64,000 nucleotides of DNA from an uncultured Prevotella sp. Lineage in GTDB: Bacteria; Bacteroidota; Bacteroidia; Bacteroidales; Bacteroidaceae. How positions within the stretch are numbered: the first letter of the stretch is position 1; each line of letters starts with the position of its first letter. The notes below the pieces were generated by a model. It was not told the DNA's origin. It did not search any database and was given only the letters and a program-made list of their open reading frames with translations. Positions 6,871-16,566 of this stretch are shown in pieces. The stretch lies in NCBI GenBank assembly GCA_900319905.1, contig ONQB01000020.1, positions 1 to 64,000 on the forward strand. Reading direction: 5' to 3'. Both the position numbers and the translations under genes were made by a program.

Positions 6871-8460
6871 ATGATACACCATTATGACTTTCTCATCATC
6901 GGCGGTGGCGTCGCCGGTATGAGTTTTGCTTTGAAAGTCGCCAACTCCGGCAAGGGTACCGTCGCCATCATCTGCAAGACGACGCTCGACGAGGCCAATA
7001 CGGCCAAGGCTCAGGGCGGTATCGCCTCAGTGACCAATCTCAAGGTGGACAACTTCGAGAAACACATTCACGACACGATGGTTGCCGGCGACTGGCTCTC
7101 CGACCCCAAGGCCGTAGAGCATGTGGTCAAGAACGCGCCTGCCGCCATCCACGACCTCGTCAACTGGGGCGTCAACTTCGACAAGCAGACTGACGGCTCG
7201 TTCGACCTGCACCGCGAGGGCGGCCACTCTGAGTTCCGCATCCTCCACCATCAAGACGACACAGGCTTCGAGATTCAGCGCGGCCTTATGGACGCGGTGC
7301 GCCACAACCCGAAGATTCAGGTTCTGGAGAACCACTTCGCCGTGGAGATCATCACGCAGCACCACCTCGGACAAGAGGTGACACGCCGTACCCCCAACAT
7401 TGAATGCTACGGCGCCTATGTGCTCGACCCCGAGACCGGCAAGGTGGACACTTACCTCTCACGCATCACCCTTATGGCCACCGGCGGCACGGGTGCCGTC
7501 TATGCCACCACCTCCAACCCGGAGATAGCCACCGGCGACGGCATCGCCATGGCCTACCGTGCCAAGGCCACCGTCAAGGACATGGAGTTTGTGCAGTTCC
7601 ACCCCACCGTGCTCTACAACCCCGCCGAGACGCATCCCGCCTTCCTCATCACCGAGGCCATGCGAGGCTACGGCGCCGTGCTCAAGCTCCCCGACGGCAC
7701 GGAGTTCATGCAGAAATACGACCCACGGCTCTCACTGGCTCCACGCGACATCGTGGCACGCGCCATCGACCACGAGATGAAGATTCATGGTCTCGACCAT
7801 GTCTGCCTCGACGTGACGATGAAAGACGCTGAGCAGACGAAGAAGCACTTCCCGCATATCTACGAGAAATGTCTGTCCATCGGCATCGATATCACCAAGC
7901 AGATGATACCGGTTTGTCCTTCAGCCCATTACATGTGTGGCGGCATCAAGGTCGACCTCAACGGTGAGAGCAGTATCCACCGACTCTATGCCGTGGGTGA
8001 GTGCTCATGCACGGGCCTCCACGGAGGCAACCGCCTGGCCAGCAACAGTCTCGTCGAGGCGGTGGTCTATGCCAAGAGCGCTGCCGAACATGCCGTGGCA
8101 CACATCGACGAATACACATTCAACAACAACGTGCCCGAGTGGAACGACTTCGGCACGCTGACCAACGAGGAGAAAGTGCTCATCACACAGGATAAGAAAG
8201 AGGTGGGACAGACCATGTCCACCTACGTCGGCATCGTGAGGTCCAATCTCCGTCTGAAGCGTGCGTGGAAACGTCTCGACTTGCTCTACGAGGAGACCGA
8301 GGACCTCTTCCGTCGCGTCAAGCCTACCCGCGACATCTGTGAGCTGCGCAACATGATCAACGTCGGCTACCTCATCACCCGACAAGCCATCGAGCGCCAC
8401 GAGAGCCGCGGACTGAACTACAACATCGACTACCCACCCGCTCCGCGCAACATCAAATAA
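6871..8460 (+). CDS. nadB: L-aspartate oxidase
   Basis: A 529-residue flavoprotein that oxidises L-aspartate to iminoaspartate, the first step of de novo NAD synthesis. The FAD-binding motif IIGGGVAGMSFAL sits at residues 8-20; the active-site region HREGGHSEFRILHHQDDTG at about 112-130 and the C-terminal flavin segment AVGECSCTGLHGGNRLASNS at about 374-393 are typical of the succinate dehydrogenase/fumarate reductase flavoprotein family. Length is normal for NadB. NadA follows after 14 bases, which confirms the pathway. The promoter at 6808-6839 gives a short leader; no NAD-type riboswitch is evident. Confidence 0.97.
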   Translation: MIHHYDFLIIGGGVAGMSFALKVANSGKGTVAIICKTTLDEANTAKAQGGIASVTNLKVDNFEKHIHDTMVAGDWLSDPKAVEHVVKNAPAAIHDLVNWGVNFDKQTDGSFDLHREGGHSEFRILHHQDDTGFEIQRGLMDAVRHNPKIQVLENHFAVEIITQHHLGQEVTRRTPNIECYGAYVLDPETGKVDTYLSRITLMATGGTGAVYATTSNPEIATGDGIAMAYRAKATVKDMEFVQFHPTVLYNPAETHPAFLITEAMRGYGAVLKLPDGTEFMQKYDPRLSLAPRDIVARAIDHEMKIHGLDHVCLDVTMKDAEQTKKHFPHIYEKCLSIGIDITKQMIPVCPSAHYMCGGIKVDLNGESSIHRLYAVGECSCTGLHGGNRLASNSLVEAVVYAKSAAEHAVAHIDEYTFNNNVPEWNDFGTLTNEEKVLITQDKKEVGQTMSTYVGIVRSNLRLKRAWKRLDLLYEETEDLFRRVKPTRDICELRNMINVGYLITRQAIERHESRGLNYNIDYPPAPRNIK

Positions 8461-8474
8461 ACCGTCACTGCATT

Positions 8475-9449
8475 ATGGACAACGAAACAAAGAAGAAACT
8501 ACAGCAACGCGTGCGGCAGTTGGCCCAGAAGCGCCACGCCATCATCCTGGCCCATTACTACACACGTCCCGAGATACAGGAGATAGCCGACTTCGTGGGC
8601 GACTCCCTCGCCCTGGCCCGCAAGGCTGCCGACACCGACGCTCCCGTGCTGGTGATGTGCGGCGTGCATTTCATGGCCGAGACCTGCAAGCTGCTCTCAC
8701 CCGACAAGACAGTGCTGGAATGTGACCCCGCTGCCGGATGCTCACTGGCCGACAGCTGTACGGCTGCCGATCTGGCCCGCTACAAGGCTGAGCACCCCGG
8801 CTACAAGGTCATCAGTTATGTCAACACTACAGCCGACGTGAAGGCACTATCCGACTGCTGCGTCACCTCCGGCAATGCCGTGAAGGTAATCGGCTCCATG
8901 CCCAAGGATGAAAAGCTCATCTTCGGTCCCGACTACAACCTCGGCAACTATATCAACTCCATCTCCGGCCGCCACATGCTGCTGTGGAACGGTGGTTGCC
9001 ATGTCCACGAGAAGTTCAGCGTGCAGGCCATCGCCACCCTGAAGCGCCGTTATCCCGACGCCCTCGTCATGGCCCACCTCGAGTGCAAGACACCCGTGCT
9101 GGCCATGGCCGACGTCAAAGGTTCCACGGCAGCCATGCTCACCTACGCCCAGACCCATCCCGAGCAGAAGCAGTTCATCGTGGCCACCGAGGCAGGCATT
9201 CTCTTCGAGCTGCAGCGACGCTGTCCCGGCCAAGAGTTCATCCCCGTGCCACCAGAGGTAAGCGAGGGCGAACAGCTTGACAGCACCGTACCCACGAGCT
9301 GCACCTGCAACGAGTGCGAGTTTATGAAGCTCAACACTCTGGAGAAGATCATCGCCGCCCTGGAGCATCTCCAGCCCGAGGTCACCATCCCGGAAGACAT
9401 CGCCCACGACGCTGTCAAACCCATCGAGCGCATGCTGGCACTGAGCTAA
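8475..9449 (+). CDS. nadA: Quinolinate synthase
   Basis: A 324-residue [4Fe-4S] enzyme that condenses iminoaspartate with dihydroxyacetone phosphate to quinolinate. The start motif ILAHYYTRPEIQEIADFVGDS, cysteine in VMCGVHFMAETCK, cysteine in WNGGCHVHEKF and the C-terminal CTCNECEFMKLNTLEKI supply the cluster ligands and active-site histidines expected of NadA. It lies 14 bases after nadB and is presumably co-transcribed. The next pathway gene, nadC, is separated by about 310 bases of repeat DNA. Confidence 0.97.
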   Translation: MDNETKKKLQQRVRQLAQKRHAIILAHYYTRPEIQEIADFVGDSLALARKAADTDAPVLVMCGVHFMAETCKLLSPDKTVLECDPAAGCSLADSCTAADLARYKAEHPGYKVISYVNTTADVKALSDCCVTSGNAVKVIGSMPKDEKLIFGPDYNLGNYINSISGRHMLLWNGGCHVHEKFSVQAIATLKRRYPDALVMAHLECKTPVLAMADVKGSTAAMLTYAQTHPEQKQFIVATEAGILFELQRRCPGQEFIPVPPEVSEGEQLDSTVPTSCTCNECEFMKLNTLEKIIAALEHLQPEVTIPEDIAHDAVKPIERMLALS

Positions 9450-9465
9450 GCGCTGCCGGAAGAAT

Positions 9466-9748
9466 CTTTGGAAGTACAGAAGTCCGGAAGTACAGAAGTC
9501 TTAAAGGAAGTACAGAAGTCCGGAAGTACAGAAGTCCGGTCATTACATTCACAATACCAATAAGTACCGATACAATACCAAATATTAGATGCTTATGCAT
9601 ATGACCGGACTTCCGGACTTCAGAACTTCTGGACTTCCAAAGAATCTTCCGGACTTCCAAAATAATAATGCTTATGCATATGACAGGACTTCCGGACTTC
9701 TGAACTTCTGGACTTCCAAAGAATCTTCTGGACTTCCAATATAATAAT
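9466..9748. repeat. Repeat family A element between nadA and nadC
   Basis: The 309-base gap between nadA and nadC is nearly all repeat. The left part carries GGAAGTACAGAAGTCC units; the right part carries the inverse, GGACTTCCGGACTTC. A 79-base direct duplication runs 9591-9669 and 9670-9748, each copy starting GCTTATGCATATGAC. The whole could form a long imperfect stem in RNA. Related elements lie at 21593-21779, 34817-34945 and 51873-52019. Confidence 0.85.
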
Positions 9749-9758
9749 CCCCATCAAT

Positions 9759-10670
9759 ATGAACTACGAAGAAAAAGAGAAAACATTGACCGACCGCCTC
9801 ATCGACCTCGCTTTTGCCGAGGATATCGGTGACGGCGACCACACCACACTCTGCTGCATTCCCGCCGATGCCATGGGCGAGAGCGAGCTTATGATCAAGG
9901 AAGAGGGCATCTTTGCCGGCGAACGTGCCGCAAAGGAGGTCTTCCACCGTTTCGACCCTGACCTCAAGGTCACCATGTATAAACACGACGGCGACCACGT
10001 CATGCCCGGCGACATCGTGCTCTCGGTCAGCGGCAAGGAGCAAAGCCTGCTCACCACCGAGCGGCTCATGCTCAACATCTGCCAGCGCATGAGCGGCATC
10101 GCCACCATGGCCCACAAATACCAGCAGGCCCTCATCGACGCCGGCACGAAGACCCGCGTGCTCGACACCCGAAAGACCACACCGGGCATGCGCATGCTCG
10201 AGAAAGAAGCCGTGCGCATCGGCGGAGGCATGAACCACCGCATCGGACTGTTCGACATGATCCTGCTCAAGGACAACCACATCGACTTCTGCGGCGGCGT
10301 ACACAACGCCATCACACGTGCCCGTCAGTACTGCCGCGACAAGGGCCTCGACCTAAAAATAGAGTGCGAGGTACGCGACTTCAAGGAACTCTCTGAAGCC
10401 ATTGCCGAGAAACCCGACCGCATCATGTTCGACAACTTCACACCCGAAGACACACGCCGTGCCGTTGAGCTCGTCCATGCCGCACCCGTGCACATCGAGA
10501 CGGAGTCGTCGGGCGGCATCACCTTCGACACCATGATTCCTTATGCCAAGGCCGGCGTCGACTTCATCTCCTTCGGTGCCCTCACCCACAGCGTCAAGGC
10601 CCTCGACATGAGTCTCAAGGCTAAAGGCAGCAGCAAGTTGAACTACACCCGACCTGAAGCCAACAAATAA
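9759..10670 (+). CDS. nadC: Nicotinate-nucleotide pyrophosphorylase (carboxylating)
   Basis: A 303-residue enzyme that converts quinolinate and PRPP to nicotinate mononucleotide, the third step of the pathway. The signature DTRKTTPGMRMLEKEAVRIG at about 136-155, the adjoining HRIGLFDMILLKDNHI, and C-terminal FDNFTPED and ESSGGI segments match the QPRTase fold. Length is normal. It follows nadA in the same direction but beyond the family A repeat, so expression may be partly uncoupled. A strong hairpin at 10709-10743 ends the unit. Confidence 0.97.
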   Translation: MNYEEKEKTLTDRLIDLAFAEDIGDGDHTTLCCIPADAMGESELMIKEEGIFAGERAAKEVFHRFDPDLKVTMYKHDGDHVMPGDIVLSVSGKEQSLLTTERLMLNICQRMSGIATMAHKYQQALIDAGTKTRVLDTRKTTPGMRMLEKEAVRIGGGMNHRIGLFDMILLKDNHIDFCGGVHNAITRARQYCRDKGLDLKIECEVRDFKELSEAIAEKPDRIMFDNFTPEDTRRAVELVHAAPVHIETESSGGITFDTMIPYAKAGVDFISFGALTHSVKALDMSLKAKGSSKLNYTRPEANK

Positions 10671-10675
10671 TAATT

Positions 10676-10750
10676 TTTCCCCTTTCGGGGCTTCCCAGCA
10701 ACATAGCGAGGGGATGAGGCAAGCGAAACAGACCTCATCCCCTTGTTTCA
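10676..10750 (+). terminator. Terminator after nadC, built from a partial family D repeat
   Basis: AGGGGATGAGG (10709-10719) pairs perfectly with CCTCATCCCCT (10733-10743), followed by TGTTT. The preceding CCCCTTTCGGGG and CATAGCGAGGGGATGAG are the same sequences found in the longer repeats at 35051 and 63318, so a repeat appears to serve as terminator. Confidence 0.7.
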
Positions 10751-10836
10751 TAATAGGCATAAAATGTGTACGGAAGACTATCCGCTTATTCCGACTTCCA
10801 ACCGTTTAGTTAAATAAAACAAAAAATTGCACAGCA

Positions 10837-10870
10837 TTTGCACAACGTAAGATTATTTTATCTAAATTTG
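10837..10870 (+). promoter_or_regulatory. Probable promoter of the susC/susD pair
   Basis: TTTG at 10837-10840 and TAAATTTG at 10863-10870 with a 22-base spacer, slightly long. The start codon lies about 210 bases downstream, leaving a long leader typical of regulated SusC genes. I see no anti-sigma-type or other recognisable element in 10871-11081. Confidence 0.5.
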
Positions 10871-11081
10871 GAAACTGAAAGCAAATGTATCAAAGAAAAC
10901 AAACTGCTAAGTTACGAACTTAAGTGTTATCTCTAAGGGTTACGACCTAAGGCCTGTGAGAGAAAACTTGACCAACTAACCAAGGAGCATAACGACGTAC
11001 CATCCACCGTCAACGACTCCAAGAAGCAGACATGACGATAGATTACCCTATATTTTAAAACAATCCTAAAAAACTACGTTT

Positions 11082-14000
11082 ATGCATCAACAAATCAAGA
11101 ATGCCACAATGGCACTTTGCCTTGGGATGATGTGTTCTACCGCATTCGCCCAAAGTCGTCAAGTAACGGGCACCGTGAAAGACGAAGCTGGTGAGCCGAT
11201 GATTGGAGTAAGCGTGAGGGTTGACGGCACCTCGATTGGCGCCGTGACCGACCTCGACGGACACTTCACCATCAAGAACGTTCCCGACAAAGCTTCACTA
11301 ACCGTATCCTATGTAGGCTACAGAGACCAGAAACTTAAAGCAGGCGGCAACAACTACCAAGTGGTACTCACTGAGGACAAGCAGAACCTCGACGAGGTCG
11401 TCGTCATCGGTTATGGCGTCCAGAAAAAGAAGGACCTGACCGGTTCGGTGGCCAGCATCAAGTCGGAAGATATTCAGAACGTCGCTTCGTCCGACGCCTT
11501 GCAGGCCATGCAGGCCAAGGTGCCGGGACTCGACCTCACCAAGACCAGCGGTCAGGCCGGTGCAAGCGTCAACATGACGCTGCGCGGCAACCGTTCCATC
11601 TCTGCCAGCAACTCACCCCTCATCCTCGTCGACGGTGTGGAATATGGCAGCACCATCGACATTCCTTCTACCGATATTGAGAGCGTCGACATTCTGAAAG
11701 ACGCTGCCTCTACAGCCATCTATGGTACCAAGGGTGCCAACGGTGTGATCATCATCACCACCAAGAGAGGCAAAGCCGGGAAGACACGCGTCAACTTCAA
11801 TGCCTACCTCTCGTTCAACTCGCCCATATCCATGGTCAAGGGCATGTACGGCACACGTGAGGTGCAGCGCTTCGTCGACCGTGCCAACTACCAGGCCGAC
11901 CTGGCTTCGGGCAACTGGGGATCATCCAACCTCACGGCCGATGACCTCAACATCTGGATGACCCTCGAGGACGGCACCTCACAGCTCGACATCATCCACG
12001 ACGGCAGCTACACCGACTGGTACGATACATTCATGCAGAACTCCACCACGCAGAACTACGAGGCCAGCGTCAGCGGTGGCAATGAGAAGACCACTTTCTC
12101 GGCTTCCGCAGCAGCCATGTACGACAAGGGACTGCTCAAGCACGACGCACTCGACCGTTACAACGGACGACTCAACCTCGATCATCAGATCAACCGCGTC
12201 GTGAGAGTCGGCATGAGCACCGCCTTCACCTATAAGAGTCACGACTACCGCGCTGCCCTCTTCAATGCAGCACGCAAGATGACCTCCATCACTCACGCCT
12301 ACCGTTCCGACAACGGCGAGATCTATGAGACACCAAACCCCATGTATCCCGCACACGTCAACCCGCTTATGGACGAGGGTAAGAACTACCAGCGCAACCG
12401 TGAGACCACACGTTTCATCGGCAGCGCTTACATCCAGCTCACTCCCGTCAAAGGCCTCACGGCTAAGTCGCTCTTCTCTGTCGACCGTACCAACCGCCGC
12501 AACGGACAGTACAACGACTACCAGAGCGTGAGCAACTATCAGAGCGCAGGACCAAGCACCATCGAGAACGGCTACGACGCTGTGACCACCCTCGACTGGC
12601 AGAACACCGTCAACTACGCACTCGAGCTCAACGAGAAACACGCCTTCAACTTCCTGCTCGGTCATGAGATGTCACAGACCGTAAGCGAAGGACTCGACGT
12701 CAACGGTTCCACCCTGAAGGAGCACTACTATAAGAGCTCGTTCTACGACGTGAGCAAGATCCTCGCTCCCGCCGCTACGTCCAGCTACACCAAGCACTCT
12801 CTGCTGTCGTTCTTCGGCCGTGTCAACTACTCCTATCTGAGCCGCTACCTCTTCTCCGCTTCCCTCCGTGCCGACGGTTCGTCGGTGCTGGCCAAGGGAC
12901 ACAAATGGGGCTGGTTCCCATCAGCTTCGGCAGGCTGGCGTATCTCCGAAGAAGAGTTTATGAAGCCCACAGCCAGCTGGCTGTCCAACCTGAAGCTGCG
13001 TCTCTCTTGGGGTCTCTCCGGCAATGCCGCCGTCAATCCCTACCAGACACTGGCTACACTGACCGCTGCCACCGACGGTGGTACCGACATGATACCTATG
13101 TCAATGGCCAACCCTGACCTGTCATGGGAGAAGACCAGCGCATGGAACATCGGTCTGGACTTCGGCTTCCTCAACGGCCGCATCAGCGGTAGCGTTGACT
13201 ACTACATCAACCACACCTACGACCTGCTCTACCCGAAGAGCGCACCGGCCACATCGGTCTTCACCTCTGTGCTGTCCAATGTCGGTAAGACCAAGGGACA
13301 CGGTGTCGAGGTGTCCGTCAGCGCCATTCCCGTGCAGACCAAGGACTTCCAGTGGACCATCGATGCCAACTACACCCACTCGCACGACGAGGTGGATGAA
13401 CTGGCCGACGGACTCGACCGTAACATCCTGGCCTACAACAATGCACTGATTGTGGGCAAACCCGTCTCCATCTTCTACGACTACGAGACCAACGGCTGCT
13501 GGGGTGTGGGCGAATACGACAAGTACGTCGCTGACATGGCTGCCAAAGGCATCACCGTGGAAAGCCCTATCAGCAACTACGGACAGCCCGGTACTGTGAG
13601 AATCGTTGACCAGAACGGTGACGGCAAGATCGACGCCGACAACGACCGTATCGCTTATCAGCGCACCCCGAAGCATATCTTCGGTCTGACCAACACCCTG
13701 CGCTACCGCGACTTCTCGCTCAGCGTGCAGGCCATGGCACGTCTCGGAGGCTATATGGCTTACGAGGCCAACAACAACATCGGACTCGACGACGGAGACG
13801 CCAACTGGGCCAATGTCGACTACTGGACCTACACCAACCAGGGTGCCAAACTGCCTAACCCGGGCAGCGACTCGAAGGTGTACGGTGCCTACAAGACCGC
13901 GCTCCTCTATGAGAAGTCCGACTTCTTCAAGATCAAAGACATCACGCTGAGCTACAACCTGCCGAAGAGCGTGCTTGCTAAGGCTTACATCTCCAACGCA

Positions 14001-14129
14001 CGCATCTACTGCTCGCTGAAGAACTTCATCACCTTCAGCAAGGTAGACGACTACGACGCTGAGCTCAACGGTACCATCAACTGGCCACTCGCCAAGCAGG
14101 TGGTCGTCGGTGTCAACTTAACATTCTAA
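11082..14129 (+). CDS. SusC/RagA family TonB-linked outer membrane protein
   Basis: A 1015-residue outer membrane transporter that works with its SusD lipoprotein to import a large nutrient using TonB energy. Signal peptide at 1-23 (ending AFAQ); carboxypeptidase-regulatory-like domain at about 28-105 (VTGTVKDEAGEPMIGVSV, ITV-type DLDGHF); TonB box region NLDEVVVIGYGVQKKKDLTG; plug domain to about 230 with the SusC hallmark VDGVEYGSTIDI and AIYGTKGANGVIIITTK; then the 22-strand barrel, ending in the usual aromatic residue (VNLTF). SusD follows 30 bases later. No glycoside hydrolase or regulator lies next to the pair, so the substrate cannot be predicted. Confidence 0.95.
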   Translation: MHQQIKNATMALCLGMMCSTAFAQSRQVTGTVKDEAGEPMIGVSVRVDGTSIGAVTDLDGHFTIKNVPDKASLTVSYVGYRDQKLKAGGNNYQVVLTEDKQNLDEVVVIGYGVQKKKDLTGSVASIKSEDIQNVASSDALQAMQAKVPGLDLTKTSGQAGASVNMTLRGNRSISASNSPLILVDGVEYGSTIDIPSTDIESVDILKDAASTAIYGTKGANGVIIITTKRGKAGKTRVNFNAYLSFNSPISMVKGMYGTREVQRFVDRANYQADLASGNWGSSNLTADDLNIWMTLEDGTSQLDIIHDGSYTDWYDTFMQNSTTQNYEASVSGGNEKTTFSASAAAMYDKGLLKHDALDRYNGRLNLDHQINRVVRVGMSTAFTYKSHDYRAALFNAARKMTSITHAYRSDNGEIYETPNPMYPAHVNPLMDEGKNYQRNRETTRFIGSAYIQLTPVKGLTAKSLFSVDRTNRRNGQYNDYQSVSNYQSAGPSTIENGYDAVTTLDWQNTVNYALELNEKHAFNFLLGHEMSQTVSEGLDVNGSTLKEHYYKSSFYDVSKILAPAATSSYTKHSLLSFFGRVNYSYLSRYLFSASLRADGSSVLAKGHKWGWFPSASAGWRISEEEFMKPTASWLSNLKLRLSWGLSGNAAVNPYQTLATLTAATDGGTDMIPMSMANPDLSWEKTSAWNIGLDFGFLNGRISGSVDYYINHTYDLLYPKSAPATSVFTSVLSNVGKTKGHGVEVSVSAIPVQTKDFQWTIDANYTHSHDEVDELADGLDRNILAYNNALIVGKPVSIFYDYETNGCWGVGEYDKYVADMAAKGITVESPISNYGQPGTVRIVDQNGDGKIDADNDRIAYQRTPKHIFGLTNTLRYRDFSLSVQAMARLGGYMAYEANNNIGLDDGDANWANVDYWTYTNQGAKLPNPGSDSKVYGAYKTALLYEKSDFFKIKDITLSYNLPKSVLAKAYISNARIYCSLKNFITFSKVDDYDAELNGTINWPLAKQVVVGVNLTF

Positions 14130-14159
14130 TCTCATAACACCTTAAATCACAGACCAATT

Positions 14160-16283
14160 ATGAAAAGAATATATGGATTACTGATGGCCGGCGCCCTCAT
14201 CGCAGGTGCCACGTCATGTTCCGACTTCCTCGACGAAGACAACAAGACGGGTCAGACGGCCGATCTGACATACAGCACGGTCAGCGGACTGGCCGGCCTC
14301 GACAACTCCGCCTTCGCCTACACACGTGCATGGTGGGGCAAGGAGGCAGGACTCGGACTGTCTGAGTGCGGCTCCGACCTCTTCCTTGGAGGTGGCGACA
14401 ACAAGCAGATGTCGCTCATCACCTATAACCTCACCTCGGCCTCAGCCGACGGTAAGAACACCGCCGACGACGCTTGTCTCGACCACTACTGGGAGCTCTT
14501 CTTCGATGCCGTCGACGTGTGCAACAACCTGCTCCAGTATACGGCCAGCAACACTGTCATCACCGACAAAGTGCGCAACCAGTACAACGGCGACGCGTAC
14601 TTCCTGCGCGCCCTCTACTACTCGCAGATGGTGGCGCTGTGGGGACCGCTGCCTTACAACACCGAGCCCATCACCAGTACCAACACCGCACCGGTGCGTG
14701 AACCCGAGAACGTGGTCTACGCCAAGATCCTGCAGGACATCGACAAGGCGCTCGAAGCTTACAAGGCAGCCGATGTCATGACCAAGGCCGACGCCGGTGA
14801 GGCCGCCCACGGCTCCTACTATGCCGCCATGGCCCTCAAGGCACGCGTCGCCCTCTATGCAGCATCATGGCTCGGCAACAATGCCGTCGAGGGATACGCC
14901 AACCTCTACCAGATCGCACAGAAGGCGGCCGAAGACTGCATCGCCAATTCCGGTGCTGCCTTCTACAGCCGCTACAGCGACACATGGAACATGAACAACG
15001 AGAATGTCGCCGACAACAAAGAGGCTATCTGGGGCGTACATTACACCTCCGACCTCACCAAGGGCTCTACGTCCAACTGCATCCCTCATCGTTATAAGAC
15101 CGATGCCAACGGCACGCACCTCGACTTCTCGTCGCTCATCACCCGCACCGGCTACACACGTGGCGGCTCAGCAATGCTGCTGATGTTCCAAGGCCTGTGG
15201 AACAACTCGTCGGTAAAGGACGTAGGTTCCAACGGCACCAAGAACAACTGCATCTTCGTGCGTGTGCTCGGCACCAGCACTGCTGCCATCACCAGCGCCA
15301 TCACAGGAAAGGCTGTCGACGTATCCTATCAGTACTCACCTTACGGCCGTGGCTTCCAGCGCTACCTCCCGTCGTACTACCTCTGGGAGACACTCGAACA
15401 GCACCGTGCCACCGACCAGCGCGTAGACGGCACACTGCTCAGCCACTATAACATCGTGGACGGACTGCAGCAGAACCGCAAGCAATACTACCCGCTCATG
15501 GGACAGTACATGACCGATCCTAAGACTGCCTACGAGAAGGACGGCAACTACTTCAACGCCGGCGACACCGCTATCTACTTCTCACCGCTCGACGGCGACT
15601 CGCCTGCCGGTAAGGCTGAACAAGCCTGGGCCAAAGGACGCTACCGCATCATGTTTGCCAAAGGTGGCGACCTGCCAATCTTCGATGCCAACGGACTGCC
15701 CACCGAGGCCGGACCTAAGGTATCAGCTGTCTATGGCGACGACCGTTACAACGCTGCCAAGGCTGGTGGACGACACATCTACCCGGGCATCAAGAAGTTC
15801 CTCGACGACCAGTACGATCCCAACTTCCCAACCTACGACATCAGTGCACGTGACTTCATCGTCTTCCGTCTGGCTGAGATGTATCTCATCAAGGCTGAGG
15901 CTCAACTGGGACAGAACGATGCCGCCGGAGCGCTCGCTACCATCAACCAACTGCGTGCCGCCCGTGCCGTCAGCGGTCAGGACAACAGCCTCAAAGGTAC
16001 TGTCGACATCAATACTATCCTCGACGAGCGTGCCATCGAACTCTGTGGCGAGCAACAGCGCTGGTTCGACCTTAAGCGCACCCACACTCTCATCGACCGT
16101 GTGAAGGCCTACAACGCTCAGGGCAAGGACAACGTCGCACTCAAGCACTACTATCGTCCTATTCCACTGTCACAGTTGGACGCCTGCACCAATGTCATCG
16201 ACACACCTGCCTCACAGGAAGCTAATGGCGTGCTCAACTACACTACCACCGCCAACGGCTTCTGGCAGAACCCAGGCTATTAA
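14160..16283 (+). CDS. RagB/SusD family nutrient-binding lipoprotein
   Basis: A 707-residue lipoprotein, longer than the usual 500-600 for SusD. The lipobox GATSC places the lipidated cysteine at residue 20, followed by the typical SDFLDEDNKT. TPR-like helices fill the N-terminal part (NQYNGDAYFLRALYYSQMV, ADAGEAAHGSYYAAMALKAR) and the C-terminal SusD segment includes ARDFIVFRLAEMYLIKAEAQ and LDERAIELCGEQQRWFDLKR. It caps the SusC barrel and binds the substrate at the cell surface. The extra length lies in the central binding region. A strong terminator at 16307-16345 ends the two-gene unit. Confidence 0.95.
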   Translation: MKRIYGLLMAGALIAGATSCSDFLDEDNKTGQTADLTYSTVSGLAGLDNSAFAYTRAWWGKEAGLGLSECGSDLFLGGGDNKQMSLITYNLTSASADGKNTADDACLDHYWELFFDAVDVCNNLLQYTASNTVITDKVRNQYNGDAYFLRALYYSQMVALWGPLPYNTEPITSTNTAPVREPENVVYAKILQDIDKALEAYKAADVMTKADAGEAAHGSYYAAMALKARVALYAASWLGNNAVEGYANLYQIAQKAAEDCIANSGAAFYSRYSDTWNMNNENVADNKEAIWGVHYTSDLTKGSTSNCIPHRYKTDANGTHLDFSSLITRTGYTRGGSAMLLMFQGLWNNSSVKDVGSNGTKNNCIFVRVLGTSTAAITSAITGKAVDVSYQYSPYGRGFQRYLPSYYLWETLEQHRATDQRVDGTLLSHYNIVDGLQQNRKQYYPLMGQYMTDPKTAYEKDGNYFNAGDTAIYFSPLDGDSPAGKAEQAWAKGRYRIMFAKGGDLPIFDANGLPTEAGPKVSAVYGDDRYNAAKAGGRHIYPGIKKFLDDQYDPNFPTYDISARDFIVFRLAEMYLIKAEAQLGQNDAAGALATINQLRAARAVSGQDNSLKGTVDINTILDERAIELCGEQQRWFDLKRTHTLIDRVKAYNAQGKDNVALKHYYRPIPLSQLDACTNVIDTPASQEANGVLNYTTTANGFWQNPGY

Positions 16284-16306
16284 TCGTTAATCATCACCCT
16301 CTTCAT

Positions 16307-16345
16307 CCAGCCCGCAGGTCATAGCCTGCGGGCTGGTCTATTTTT
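16307..16345 (+). terminator. Intrinsic terminator after susD
   Basis: A perfect 12-base stem, CCAGCCCGCAGG (16307-16318) with CCTGCGGGCTGG (16325-16336), loop of 6, then TCTATTTTT. Confidence 0.92.
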
Positions 16346-16347
16346 GC

Positions 16348-16493
16348 CTACCCCGCCTACCCTTGCCTACCCTCGCCTATCCCGCCTACCCTTGCCTACC
16401 TCGCCTACCTTGCCTACCTTTGCCTACCCTTGCCTACCCCGCCTACCTTGCCTACCCCGCCTACTCTTGCCTACCCTTGCCTACCCCGCCTAT
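16348..16493. repeat. Repeat family B array (GCCTAC, 9-10 base period)
   Basis: About 15 copies of GCCTAC or GCCTAT spaced by CCC, CTT or TTC-type triplets and quadruplets, lying directly after the susD terminator and before the patatin promoter. No stem or ORF of its own. Sister arrays lie at 17498-17697, 48134-48388, 50643-50843 and 53098-53190. Confidence 0.9.
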
Positions 16494-16518
16494 TTAGTCA
16501 TAAATTGCCCAAGAATCG

Positions 16519-16549
16519 TTTGATATTTCCAACAATCGTGTTATCTTTG
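16519..16549 (+). promoter_or_regulatory. Promoter of the patatin gene
   Basis: TTTG at 16519-16522 and TATCTTTG at 16542-16549, spacer 19, full consensus match. The start codon is 18 bases after the -7 box, so the mRNA is nearly leaderless. Confidence 0.75.
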
Positions 16550-16566
16550 CCATCAAACAGACAACC

